Shown here piece by piece: positions 7,706 through 16,280 of a DNA stretch of 64,000 nt. The notes below the pieces were generated by a model. That model did not search any database and was not told the origin of the DNA. It saw only the letters and a list, made by a program, of their open reading frames with translations. Positions within the stretch are counted from its first letter, which is position 1. Every line of letters begins with the position of its first letter. The position numbers and the translations under genes are program-made. This DNA is from UKL13-2 sp043773745. GTDB lineage: Bacteria > Pseudomonadota > Gammaproteobacteria > Burkholderiales > Usitatibacteraceae. The stretch is from positions 5,544 through 69,543 of the forward strand of contig JAYVEV010000132.1 of assembly GCA_043773745.1 (NCBI GenBank), read 5' to 3'.

Positions 7706-10700
7706 TTGCGCGACTCATCCGCGCCTCGATCGTCAACCGTTTTCTGGTATTGCTGGTCACCCTGATCGTCACCGCATGGGGCATCTGGTCGGTCGGCAAA
7801 ACCCCGCTCGATGCCATTCCCGATCTCTCGGATGTGCAGGTCATCATTCGCACCAGCTACCCCGGACAGGCACCGCAGATTGTTGAGAACCAGATCACCT
7901 ATCCGCTCACCACCACCATGCTGTCAGTACCGGGGGTGAAAACGGTGCGCGGCTATTCATTCTTCGGTGATTCGTTTGTTTATATTATTTTTGAAGATGG
8001 CACGGATCTTTACTGGGCTCGTTCGCGGGCCCTCGAATATTTGAATCAGGTGCAATCGCGTTTGCCGCAAAACGCCAAGGCCTCGCTGGGCCCGGATGCA
8101 ACCGGGGTGGGCTGGATTTACGAATACGCACTGGTGGACCGCACCGGCAAACACGATCTGGCTGAGCTGCGCGCGCTGCAAGACTGGTTCCTGAAATACG
8201 AATTAAAGACCCTGCCCAATGTGGCCGAAGTCGCCACCATCGGCGGCATGGTCAAGCAGTATCAGGTAGTGCTCGATCCGGATCGCCTGCGCGCGTACAA
8301 CATCCCGCATAGCAAAATCATCGCCGCAATTCGGAATGCCAATCAGGAAACCGGCGGCTCGGTGCTGGAGCTGGGCGAGGCAGAATACATGGTGCGCTCG
8401 GGCGGCTATCTGAAAACGCTGGCCGACTTCCAATCAATTCCCATCATGACCAGCGATACAGGGGTAGTGGTATTGCTAAAAGACGTAGCCCGTATTCAGA
8501 CCGGCCCTGAAATGCGGCGCGGCATTGCCGAATTAAACGGTGAAGGCGAAGTAGCGGGTGGAGTGATTATCATGCGCTCGGGCAAGAACGCGCTCGAGAC
8601 CATTGAGGCCGTTAAAGCCAAACTGGCAACGCTCAAACCGGGCTTGCCATCAGGTGTGGAAATCATTACTACCTACGACCGCTCCGATTTGATCACGCGC
8701 GCGGTTGAAAACCTGCGCGGCAAATTGATCGAAGAATTCATCGTGGTTGCGCTGGTATGTTTCGCATTTTTATTTCATCTGCGCTCGGCACTGGTGGCGA
8801 TTGTTTCATTGCCCATCGGCATCCTGATGGCGTTTATCGTCATGCGTTATCAGGGTGTGAATGCCAATATCATGTCGCTGGGCGGGATCGCGATTGCGAT
8901 CGGCGCGATGGTCGATGCGGCCGTGGTGATGATCGAGAACGCGCACAAGCATATCGAGGCGTGGCATCACCAGCATCCCAACCAAAAACTGGAGGGCGAT
9001 ACACAGTGGCAGGTGATTGCGGATGCGGCGGCCGAGGTGGGTCCCGCGTTGTTTTTCAGTCTGCTCATCATCACGCTTTCGTTCATTCCCGTGTTCACGT
9101 TGGAAGCGCAGGAAGGCCGGTTATTTTCTCCGCTGGCGTTCACCAAAAGTTATGCGATGGCCGCTGCGGCCTGCCTGTCAGTGACCCTGATTCCGGTGCT
9201 GATGGGTTACCTGATTCGCGGCAAAATTCCGGATGAGCAAAAAAATCCACTGAACCGTTTTCTGATTGCGCTGTATCGCCCGCTGCTGGACAAGGTGCTG
9301 GCATTTCCGAAAGTAACACTTGCCGTGGCCTTGGTCATTCTGTTGGCAACCATTTTTCCCGCGTCACAAATTGGCGGTGAATTCATGCCGCCGCTCGACG
9401 AGGGCGATTTGCTATACATGCCTTCGGCTCTACCGGGTTTATCAAGCGGCAAGGCAGCGGAAATTCTTCAGCAAACCAACAAGCTGATCATGACCGTGCC
9501 GGAGGTGGCGCGCGTGTTTGGCAAGATTGGCCGCGCTGAAACCGCCACCGATCCCGCGCCACTGGAGATGGTCGAGACCACCATCCAATTCAAACCGCAG
9601 GCGCAATGGCGCGCGGGCATGACACCTGAAAAATTGATCGAGCAGCTGGATCGCACGGTGAAATTGCCGGGCCTCGCCAACCTGTGGATTCCGCCGATTC
9701 GCAATCGTATCGATATGCTCGCCACTGGCATTAAGAGCCCAGTGGGCGTCAAGGTGGCCGGTACTGATCTTGCCGAAATCGACCGCATTGCCAGCGAGGT
9801 TGAACGCGTTGTCAAAAATGTGCCCGGAGTCACGTCGGCATTGGCGGAACGGCTTACCGGTGGGCGCTATATCGATATCAACATCAATCGTCTGGTTGCT
9901 GCCCGTTACGGCATGAATGTGGCGGATGTGCAGAGCGTGGTTTCAGCGGCCATCGGCGGCGACAATATTGGCGAGACCGTGGAAGGCCTTCAGCGTTTTC
10001 CGATCAATGTGCGCTATCCGCGCGAGATTCGCGATTCGGTCGAGAACATCCGTAACCTGCCCATCGTCACTGAACGCGGCGCACAAATTACTCTGGGTAC
10101 CGTGGCCGATATCAAGATCGCCGATGGACCGCCGATGCTCAAAAGTGAAAACGCAAGGCTCTCGGGCTGGGTCTATATCGATATTCGCGGACGCGATCTG
10201 CAGTCGGTGGTGAACGACATGCAGCAGGCAGTGGCGAAAGAAATCAAGCTCACCCCCGGTTATTCAATTGCATGGTCGGGACAGTTCGAATATCTCGAGC
10301 GGGCCAGCGCAAAACTAAAAATCGTTGTGCCGTTCACATTGCTGATTATTTTCGTGTTGCTGTATCTGACCTTCAAGCGTTTCGATGAGGCCATTTTAAT
10401 CATGGCCACCCTACCGTTCGCGCTGGTGGGCGGCCTGTGGCTGATGTACGCCCTGGGTTATGCCATGTCGGTGGCGAGTGCCGTCGGCTTCATTGCGTTA
10501 TCGGGGGTGGCAGCAGAATTCGGCGTAATCATGCTGCTCTACCTGAAACAGGCCTGGGACAAACAACTCGCTCACGGCAACAGTGATTTGCCTTCGCTGC
10601 TCGCGGCCATTCGCGAAGGCGCTGTGCTGAGGGTGCGGCCCAAAGCGATGACGGTCGCGGTGATTCTGGCCGGCCTGTTTCCGATCATGTGGAGCGGTGG

Positions 10701-10854
10701 CACCGGCTCGGAAGTCATGCAGCGCATTGCCGCGCCGATGATCGGCGGCATGATTACCGCGCCATTGCTGTCGATGTTGGTGATACCGGTCGCGTATCTG
10801 CTGTTGCGTAGGCGGCACCTGCACTTGGAAGGGTCGAATGCGTTGTCAATATAG
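7702..10854 (+). CDS. cusA: CusA-type copper/silver RND efflux pump
   Basis: A 1050-residue HME-RND inner-membrane proton antiporter with a standard two-fold layout of 12 membrane helices and two large periplasmic loops. CusA-subtype signatures are visible: GAMVDAAVVMIENAHKHIE in TM4, GRAETATDPAPLEMVETT in the pore domain, and RNRIDMLATGIKSPVGVKV, which contains a methionine of the Cu(I)/Ag(I) relay. These favour monovalent copper/silver over the Zn/Co/Cd CzcA class. The start overlaps the adaptor stop by 4 nt (ATGA). No two-component regulator is adjacent in the window. Confidence 0.94.
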   Translation: MIARLIRASIVNRFLVLLVTLIVTAWGIWSVGKTPLDAIPDLSDVQVIIRTSYPGQAPQIVENQITYPLTTTMLSVPGVKTVRGYSFFGDSFVYIIFEDGTDLYWARSRALEYLNQVQSRLPQNAKASLGPDATGVGWIYEYALVDRTGKHDLAELRALQDWFLKYELKTLPNVAEVATIGGMVKQYQVVLDPDRLRAYNIPHSKIIAAIRNANQETGGSVLELGEAEYMVRSGGYLKTLADFQSIPIMTSDTGVVVLLKDVARIQTGPEMRRGIAELNGEGEVAGGVIIMRSGKNALETIEAVKAKLATLKPGLPSGVEIITTYDRSDLITRAVENLRGKLIEEFIVVALVCFAFLFHLRSALVAIVSLPIGILMAFIVMRYQGVNANIMSLGGIAIAIGAMVDAAVVMIENAHKHIEAWHHQHPNQKLEGDTQWQVIADAAAEVGPALFFSLLIITLSFIPVFTLEAQEGRLFSPLAFTKSYAMAAAACLSVTLIPVLMGYLIRGKIPDEQKNPLNRFLIALYRPLLDKVLAFPKVTLAVALVILLATIFPASQIGGEFMPPLDEGDLLYMPSALPGLSSGKAAEILQQTNKLIMTVPEVARVFGKIGRAETATDPAPLEMVETTIQFKPQAQWRAGMTPEKLIEQLDRTVKLPGLANLWIPPIRNRIDMLATGIKSPVGVKVAGTDLAEIDRIASEVERVVKNVPGVTSALAERLTGGRYIDININRLVAARYGMNVADVQSVVSAAIGGDNIGETVEGLQRFPINVRYPREIRDSVENIRNLPIVTERGAQITLGTVADIKIADGPPMLKSENARLSGWVYIDIRGRDLQSVVNDMQQAVAKEIKLTPGYSIAWSGQFEYLERASAKLKIVVPFTLLIIFVLLYLTFKRFDEAILIMATLPFALVGGLWLMYALGYAMSVASAVGFIALSGVAAEFGVIMLLYLKQAWDKQLAHGNSDLPSLLAAIREGAVLRVRPKAMTVAVILAGLFPIMWSGGTGSEVMQRIAAPMIGGMITAPLLSMLVIPVAYLLLRRRHLHLEGSNALSI

Positions 10855-10863
10855 GAGAGCAAC

Positions 10864-11793
10864 ATGAGATCACACTTCATCCTGAGACTTGTTTGTACTC
10901 TGGCAGGCATTATTCTGCTAAACGGCTGTGCTACGTTTCTGCCGCACATGCCAGTCATTGACCCGCCGAGATCCGTAGCTGCCAAGCCGTTTCCAATAGG
11001 TGTCAAGCCTGTCGCCTTGGTACTTTCAGGCGGTTCTGCCCGTGGCTTTGCACATATCGGCATACTTAAGGTTCTTGAAGAGCAGGGGCTGAAGCCGGAC
11101 ATCATCGTTGGCACAAGCGCTGGCAGTATTGTTGGTGCACTTTACGCATCAGGCCTAACCGCTTCTGAATTGGCGTCCGCACTCGCGCAACTAGACAAAT
11201 CAACGTTTACCGATTTTGTCATGCCCAACCTGGGATTTTTTCCAGGGGAAATGGGGTTTGTACGCGGCAACAAGCTGCATCGTTTTATTGATGCCCGATT
11301 AAAGCAACACCGTATACAAGATTTTCCGATTCGATTCGCCGCCGTTACAACTGATCTAAATACTGGCAAACCGGTTGCATTTAATTCAGGTGATGCAGGA
11401 CTGGCGGTGGTTGCATCATCTGCCGTACCCGGCATGATTATGCCAGTCGAAATTAATCGGCATCGGTATGGTGACGGACAAATTTCAAGTCCGCTACCGG
11501 TCAGCATCGCGCGCGCGCTGGGTGCAAAAGTTGTGATCGCGGTGGATGTTGTTTATCCGCCGGAAGATGCCTTTCTCAAAAGCACGGTCAGCGTACTGTT
11601 TCAGGCATTCACGATTTCTGTTTATCGTATAAAAGAGTATGAGGCAGTCGATGCTGATCTGGTGATTAAACCGGATTTGGGCAAGACCACGGGACAAATG
11701 ACCTTTGGCGACCGGGAGCGGTTGATTGCAGCCGGCGACGCGGCAATACGCGAAATACTGCCCGCAGTCAAAAAGCTGTTCAGGCAAGATTGA
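10864..11793 (+). CDS. Patatin-like phospholipase lipoprotein
   Basis: A 309-residue patatin-family serine hydrolase with an N-terminal lipoprotein signal ending at LLNGC (Cys22). The oxyanion-hole loop SGGSARG, the nucleophile elbow GTSAGS (Ser85) and the catalytic Asp in YGDGQ (Asp204) are all present, so a Ser-Asp dyad is complete. The layout resembles the RssA/YchK-type (COG1752) patatins. It probably acts on phospholipid or acyl esters at the envelope. It starts 9 nt after cusA and has its own GGAGAG site, so it may be read through from the metal-efflux operon. Confidence 0.88.
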   Translation: MRSHFILRLVCTLAGIILLNGCATFLPHMPVIDPPRSVAAKPFPIGVKPVALVLSGGSARGFAHIGILKVLEEQGLKPDIIVGTSAGSIVGALYASGLTASELASALAQLDKSTFTDFVMPNLGFFPGEMGFVRGNKLHRFIDARLKQHRIQDFPIRFAAVTTDLNTGKPVAFNSGDAGLAVVASSAVPGMIMPVEINRHRYGDGQISSPLPVSIARALGAKVVIAVDVVYPPEDAFLKSTVSVLFQAFTISVYRIKEYEAVDADLVIKPDLGKTTGQMTFGDRERLIAAGDAAIREILPAVKKLFRQD

Positions 11794-11825
11794 TCGGTAC
11801 TTCGCCCAGCTCGCTGCACTTGACT

Positions 11826-11841
11826 CCGTACCATAGTACGG
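11826..11841. repeat. Short perfect inverted repeat after the patatin gene
   Basis: A 6-bp perfect stem (CCGTAC / GTACGG) with a 4-nt CATA loop lies 33 nt beyond the patatin stop. There is no following T-tract, so a rho-independent terminator is not demonstrated; it could aid transcript end stability. Confidence 0.35.
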
Positions 11842-11850
11842 GGCGGATAT

Positions 11851-12036
11851 TCAGTCTAGTTCCGGAGAATCCTCAGCGTGGGGCGCGCTGCAGCCCAGTT
11901 GAAGAATGGCTGAGCGGCATTCCTGTTGACAGAGTCGCATGGCATCATGTGGCTCTGTCAGGCTCATGCAGTCAATCTGACTCAGCGAATCCAGCCACGA
12001 CAGATCACTCTGCGGGTCCATTACTTCACGAATCAT
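11851..12036 (-). CDS. Possible small cysteine-containing protein
   Basis: A 61-codon frame on the minus strand downstream of the lipoprotein gene. The codons look protein-like (many CTG, TCG and CAG codons) and the product has four cysteines, including a CQQEC motif. It has no recognised domain and no convincing ribosome site at the first ATG; a second ATG five codons later has a weak GTGAAG upstream. It could equally be a chance frame in the intergenic region. Confidence 0.28.
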   Translation of the reverse strand: MIREVMDPQSDLSWLDSLSQIDCMSLTEPHDAMRLCQQECRSAILQLGCSAPHAEDSPELD

Positions 12037-12070
12037 CGATAAATTGTTACACACAGCGTGAAGGGACTCA

Positions 12071-12490
12071 TTACCAATGTCTGATGTAAGGACGGCCATC
12101 GATATAAGCTACATAGGGTCGGGGGGCCCAGACGCCGCCATATCCCCAACCCCAACCGCGCCCATACAGCCAATTGTCTTCATAAGCCTCGCGCCGTCCC
12201 TGGCGCTCGGCCATTTTCAGCTGACCCTGCTGCATGAAATCAAGCACTGCGTCGGGTACACCATCGCGCGAGAGCTTGGCGTACTGGCTGGCGGTGACGT
12301 CATAGGAAGTACGGGAAGTCTTGATCTCGCTGATGATGGTCGGCGCGTCCTTGCCCGCTTTCGACATTGCAACAATTTGCTCCAGTGTGATCGGCTGACG
12401 TTCCGGTCCGCCCATGGTTGCGCAGCCGCCCAGCACAATCAGACTTGCGCCTATACAAAGTTTGCCAATTGTGAGTAAACTATGTTGCAT
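12071..12490 (-). CDS. Hypothetical lipoprotein with Gly/Trp/Tyr-rich tail
   Basis: The ATG at 12490, preceded by a GGAGG-like site on the minus strand, yields 139 residues; a longer upstream frame lacks a signal. The N-terminus is a lipoprotein signal ending in LIVLGGC (Cys23). Residues 33-95 are helical and polar (ITLEQIVAMSKAGKDAPTII), containing a segment resembling short repeat domains that bind nothing known. The last 35 residues are rich in Gly, Trp and Tyr (LYGRGWGWGYGGVWAPRPYV), common in small envelope or stress lipoproteins. No specific function can be assigned. It is monocistronic as far as can be seen. Confidence 0.7.
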   Translation of the reverse strand: MQHSLLTIGKLCIGASLIVLGGCATMGGPERQPITLEQIVAMSKAGKDAPTIISEIKTSRTSYDVTASQYAKLSRDGVPDAVLDFMQQGQLKMAERQGRREAYEDNWLYGRGWGWGYGGVWAPRPYVAYIDGRPYIRHW

Positions 12491-12756
12491 GAAACACCTC
12501 CTATCCTCAATGCATAAAGAATCTGCTACCCAACGCTGTTGCTTCCGTTCGGCCTTATGGGTCGTCGTTAAGCGACGCGGATCCCATTCCGGCATTTACT
12601 GCCACGCCTAGAAATTCATTCTAGCGCGGCATTGTCAGCTTGTCGCGCCCGGCCTGTAACAAATTAAAACGCCTGCAACTCGCCTCGCGATGACAATTAG
12701 TCAGACGCTTCTACTTTTAATACGTTCCCCACCGCCCGGTGAATGATGGAGACAAA

Positions 12757-13878
12757 ATGAATCTTGTTAATAACCCTGTTGATCAAGCCTCCGACCGGCA
12801 AGCTGGCCAACCAGCCAAGCTGCCATTCGATAACCCGATGGGTACCGACGGCTTTGAATTTGTTGAGTACACCGCGCCCGATGTCAAGGCCTTGGGCCGC
12901 CTGTTCGAGAGCATGGGCTTCGTTGCCGTGGCCAAGCACCGCTCAAAAGATGTGACCCTCTACAAACAGGGCGATATTAATTTCATTGTCAATGCCGAGA
13001 AAGACAGTTTCGCGCAATCGTTCGCACGGGTACACGGACCGTCAGCCTGCGCGTTCGGTATCCGTGTGAAGGACGCCGCCGCCGCGTTTAAGCGGGCGAT
13101 TGCACTGGGTGCCAAGGCCTACGATGGCCCGGTAGGTCCGATGGAATTGAATATTCCGGCCATTCAGGGCATCGGCGGCTCACTGCTGTATTTGATTGAT
13201 CGCTACGGGCCGCGCACTATTTATGATGTGGATTTCCAGCCTATCGAAGGTGCTGACCCCACTCCCATAGGCGTCGGCCTGCAATATGTCGATCACCTGA
13301 CCCACAATGTTTATATCGGCCGCATGGATACTTGGGCCGAGTTTTACGAGAAGCTGTTTAATTTCCGCGAAATTCGCTATTTTGATATCAAGGGCAAGAA
13401 GACGGGATTAACCTCACGCGCACTCACCAGCCCCTGCGGGAAAATTCGTATTCCGATCAACGAGCCGTCAGATCAAAAATCGCAAATTCAGGAATATCTG
13501 GATGCCTACAACGGTGAAGGCATTCAACATATTGCGCTGGCCTGTTCGAATATTTATGAGACAGTGGAAGCGCTGCGCGCCGGAGGCGTAAAATTTCTGG
13601 ATACGCCCGATGCCTATTATTCGCTGGTCAATAAGCGCGTGGCCAATCACGGTGAGGACTTGGCGCGATTGCAGAAAAACAAAATCCTGATTGATGGCGA
13701 AGGCCTGGACAAGGAATCGAACGAAGACAAGCTGCTGCAGATTTTTACCGATACGGTCATCGGCCCGATTTTCTTTGAAGTGATTCAGCGCAAAGGCAAT
13801 GAAGGCTTTGGTGAAGGTAATTTCAAGGCGCTGTTTGAAGCAATTGAAGCGGATCAAATAGCGCGCGGTGTACTTTAA
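12757..13878 (+). CDS. hppD: 4-hydroxyphenylpyruvate dioxygenase
   Basis: HppD converts 4-hydroxyphenylpyruvate to homogentisate, using non-haem Fe(II) and O2, in tyrosine breakdown. The ATG at 12757 has a GATGGAG ribosome site and gives 373 residues; an in-frame GTG 18 nt upstream is less likely. Two VOC (vicinal oxygen chelate) domains are present. The second, catalytic domain begins at LQYVDHLTHNVYIGRMDTWA, and further ligand regions are GIQHIALACSNIY and IGPIFFEVIQRKGNEGFGEG near the end. First gene of the aromatic amino-acid catabolic cluster. Confidence 0.95.
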   Translation: MNLVNNPVDQASDRQAGQPAKLPFDNPMGTDGFEFVEYTAPDVKALGRLFESMGFVAVAKHRSKDVTLYKQGDINFIVNAEKDSFAQSFARVHGPSACAFGIRVKDAAAAFKRAIALGAKAYDGPVGPMELNIPAIQGIGGSLLYLIDRYGPRTIYDVDFQPIEGADPTPIGVGLQYVDHLTHNVYIGRMDTWAEFYEKLFNFREIRYFDIKGKKTGLTSRALTSPCGKIRIPINEPSDQKSQIQEYLDAYNGEGIQHIALACSNIYETVEALRAGGVKFLDTPDAYYSLVNKRVANHGEDLARLQKNKILIDGEGLDKESNEDKLLQIFTDTVIGPIFFEVIQRKGNEGFGEGNFKALFEAIEADQIARGVL

Positions 13879-13889
13879 TAAACTCCAGA

Positions 13890-13935
13890 GCTGGCGCGGC
13901 TTTTTAGGCAAAAATGCCTTGAAATCCGCTCCAGC
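13890..13935 (+). other. Intercistronic nested hairpin between hppD and hmgA
   Basis: The outer arms 13890-13899 and 13926-13935 pair over ten positions with one mismatch, and an inner AGGCA/TGCCT stem (13906-13910 with 13915-13919) sits in the loop. No T-tract follows, so it is not a classical terminator. It may act in mRNA processing or differential expression of hppD and hmgA. Confidence 0.45.
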
Positions 13936-13959
13936 GCTTGACTTTAACCTGAATTCAAT

Positions 13960-15270
13960 ATGAAAAATTCCACCCTGCAATACCAGCCTGGCTTCGGCAA
14001 TGAGTTTGCGACAGAGGCCATCCTTGGCTCGCTGCCACACGGACAAAATTCACCGCAGCGCGCACCGCACGGCTTGTATGCGGAGCAGGTTTCCGGCAGC
14101 GCATTTACCGCGCCGCGTCACGAAAATTTGCGCTCCTGGCAATATCGCCTGCGCCCGTCAGCCGCGCATTCGCCGTATCAAAAAATCGACAACAAGCTGA
14201 TCCGCACCGCACCTTGCTCTGAAGTGGCCACACCACCCAATCGGCTGCGCTGGAATCCTTTGCAGATTCCCACCCAACCAACTGATTTCATCGACGGCAT
14301 GATGACCATCGCCACCAATGGTAGTGCGCGTCTGCAACAAGGCGTAGCGGTACATCTCTATGTCGCAAACCAGTCGATGCAGCGCTGCTTTTATAATGCC
14401 GATGGCGAACTGCTGATCGTGCCGCAGCAGGGTGCGCTGCAGCTCAAAACCGAGTTTGGTATTCTGGAAATATCGCCCGGCGAAATCGCGGTGATTCCAC
14501 GCGGCATCAAATTTCGCGTCGATATCACGGACCAGGTGCGCGGCTATATTTGCGAAAACTATGGCGCACCGTTGCGCTTGCCCGAGCTCGGCCCGATCGG
14601 TGCCAACGGTTTGGCGAATGCGCGTGATTTTTTAGCGCCCGTCGCCTGGTTTGAAGAGGTCACCGGGACCACCACCATCATCGCCAAGTTCCACGGCAAT
14701 ATGTGGACTTATGAAACTGAAGGCTCACCACTGAATGTAGTCGCTTGGCATGGCAACTACACGCCCTATAAATACGATCTTGCTAAATTCAATACGATCA
14801 ACACCGTCAGTTTTGATCATCCTGACCCCTCTATTTTTACCGTGCTTACTTCGCCGTCAGAAACACCGGGCACGGCCAATATTGATTTTGTCATTTTCCC
14901 GCCACGCTGGATGGTGGCGGAACACACCTTCCGTCCGCCGTGGTTTCATCGCAATATCATGAGCGAATATATGGGCCTCGTTCACGGTGCGTATGATGCG
15001 AAGGCAGAAGGATTTTTCCCCGGCGGCGGCTCGCTGCACAATAGTTTTTCAGCCCACGGGCCAGATAAAGCCTCCTTTGAAAAAGCCTCCACCGCCGAAT
15101 TAACCCCGCATTACATCGCCAACACACTGGCGTTCATGTTTGAAAGCCGCTACGTACTTGAGCCAACGAAATTTGCTCTGGAAGCGCCGGAATTGCAAGC
15201 GAATTACGATGCCGCTTGGACAGGATTCAATGTGGCCAACATCGCCGCAAAACCAGGAAACACAAAATGA
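13960..15270 (+). CDS. hmgA: Homogentisate 1,2-dioxygenase
   Basis: HmgA opens the aromatic ring of homogentisate to give maleylacetoacetate, with Fe(II). The 436-residue length is typical. The N-terminus (LQYQPGFGNEFATEAILGSL) and the cupin-like iron-site region are well conserved: FPPRWMVAEHTFRPPWFHRN around residues 310-330, followed by MSEYMGLVHGAYDAKAEGF and the SLHNSFSAHGPD segment. It follows hppD by 81 nt containing a hairpin and overlaps the next gene by 4 nt (ATGA), so hmgA and the fumarylacetoacetase are probably translationally coupled. Confidence 0.97.
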   Translation: MKNSTLQYQPGFGNEFATEAILGSLPHGQNSPQRAPHGLYAEQVSGSAFTAPRHENLRSWQYRLRPSAAHSPYQKIDNKLIRTAPCSEVATPPNRLRWNPLQIPTQPTDFIDGMMTIATNGSARLQQGVAVHLYVANQSMQRCFYNADGELLIVPQQGALQLKTEFGILEISPGEIAVIPRGIKFRVDITDQVRGYICENYGAPLRLPELGPIGANGLANARDFLAPVAWFEEVTGTTTIIAKFHGNMWTYETEGSPLNVVAWHGNYTPYKYDLAKFNTINTVSFDHPDPSIFTVLTSPSETPGTANIDFVIFPPRWMVAEHTFRPPWFHRNIMSEYMGLVHGAYDAKAEGFFPGGGSLHNSFSAHGPDKASFEKASTAELTPHYIANTLAFMFESRYVLEPTKFALEAPELQANYDAAWTGFNVANIAAKPGNTK

Positions 15271-16277
15271 AATTTGCCTCTCTAAAAAATCAGAACCCTG
15301 ACGGCTCATTACTCATTGTCAGCCGTGATTTGAAGCGTGCTTCCAGCGTGACCGATATCGCGCCCACGCTGCAACATGCGCTTGAGAATTGGCATCATCT
15401 GGAGCGGGCGCTAGTCGACGCCTACGAGGGTCTGCAGTGCGGCAATGAGCGGCCCGAATTTGATTTTCAGGCGTTGTTGCGCGATGGCGAAATTGCCGCA
15501 CCGTTGCCGCGCACCCACCAGTGGCTGGATGGCTCGGCCTATCTCTCGCATGTGGAACGCGTGCGCCGCGCCCGCAACGATAAAGTGCCGGAAAGTTTTT
15601 ATCACGACCCGTTGATGTATCAGGGTGGCGGCGATGCCATGCTCGGGCCGCGCGATGATATTCGCGTGATCAGTGAAGACTGGGGCGTTGATCTGGAAGG
15701 CGAAGTTGGCGTGATCACGGGTGATGTCAAGATGGGCGCCACACCGGCTGAAGCCTCGGCGGCGGTACGTTTGCTGGTGCTGATCAATGATGTGTCATAC
15801 CGTAAATTGATTCCGCCGGAACTGGCCAAGGGTTTTGGCTTCGTCAACAGCAAAGGCGCCAATGCCCTCTCACCGGTGGCTGTGACGCCCGATGAACTCG
15901 GTGCGGCATGGAGCGGCGAAAAAGGCGCGGGCAAACTCGATTACCGTCTGATCTGTCATGTGCGCAATGAATGGTTTGGCAACCCGAATGCGGCCGATGA
16001 CATGACATTTTCCCTGTTTGATCTGATCGCCCATGCAGCCAAAACACGCGAACTAAAAGCAGGCACCCTGATTGGCTCGGGCACCATTTCGAATCATAAT
16101 GTCGCCACTGGCTATGCGTGCATCATGGAAAAACGCTTGGTCGAGCAGGTCGAGTTGGGCGCAGCCCAAACAGATTTTCTCCGCTTTGGCGAAACTGTCA
16201 GCATTGATATGTTCGATCACCACGGCGACACGATTTTTGGCTCGATTGAACAAAAACTTGTGAAGTACGGAACCTAG
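15267..16277 (+). CDS. Fumarylacetoacetate hydrolase family protein
   Basis: Predicted to cleave fumarylacetoacetate to fumarate and acetoacetate, the last step of tyrosine catabolism. The ATG at 15267 overlaps the hmgA stop and gives 336 residues, the length of the short bacterial FAH class. FAH-fold metal and substrate segments are visible: ISEDWGVDLEGEVGVITGDV (acidic metal ligands), LINDVSYRKLIPPELAKGFG, and GTLIGSGTISNHN near residue 270. Position right after hmgA makes the fumarylacetoacetase role likely, though related FAH-superfamily hydrolases exist. No maleylacetoacetate isomerase gene lies in the cluster. Confidence 0.9.
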   Translation: MKFASLKNQNPDGSLLIVSRDLKRASSVTDIAPTLQHALENWHHLERALVDAYEGLQCGNERPEFDFQALLRDGEIAAPLPRTHQWLDGSAYLSHVERVRRARNDKVPESFYHDPLMYQGGGDAMLGPRDDIRVISEDWGVDLEGEVGVITGDVKMGATPAEASAAVRLLVLINDVSYRKLIPPELAKGFGFVNSKGANALSPVAVTPDELGAAWSGEKGAGKLDYRLICHVRNEWFGNPNAADDMTFSLFDLIAHAAKTRELKAGTLIGSGTISNHNVATGYACIMEKRLVEQVELGAAQTDFLRFGETVSIDMFDHHGDTIFGSIEQKLVKYGT

Positions 16278-16280
16278 AAT

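Noticed and set aside
8757..9236. A 159-codon frame inside cusA on the same strand in another phase
   Set aside because: It is a shadow of the pump gene, with no start context or domain.
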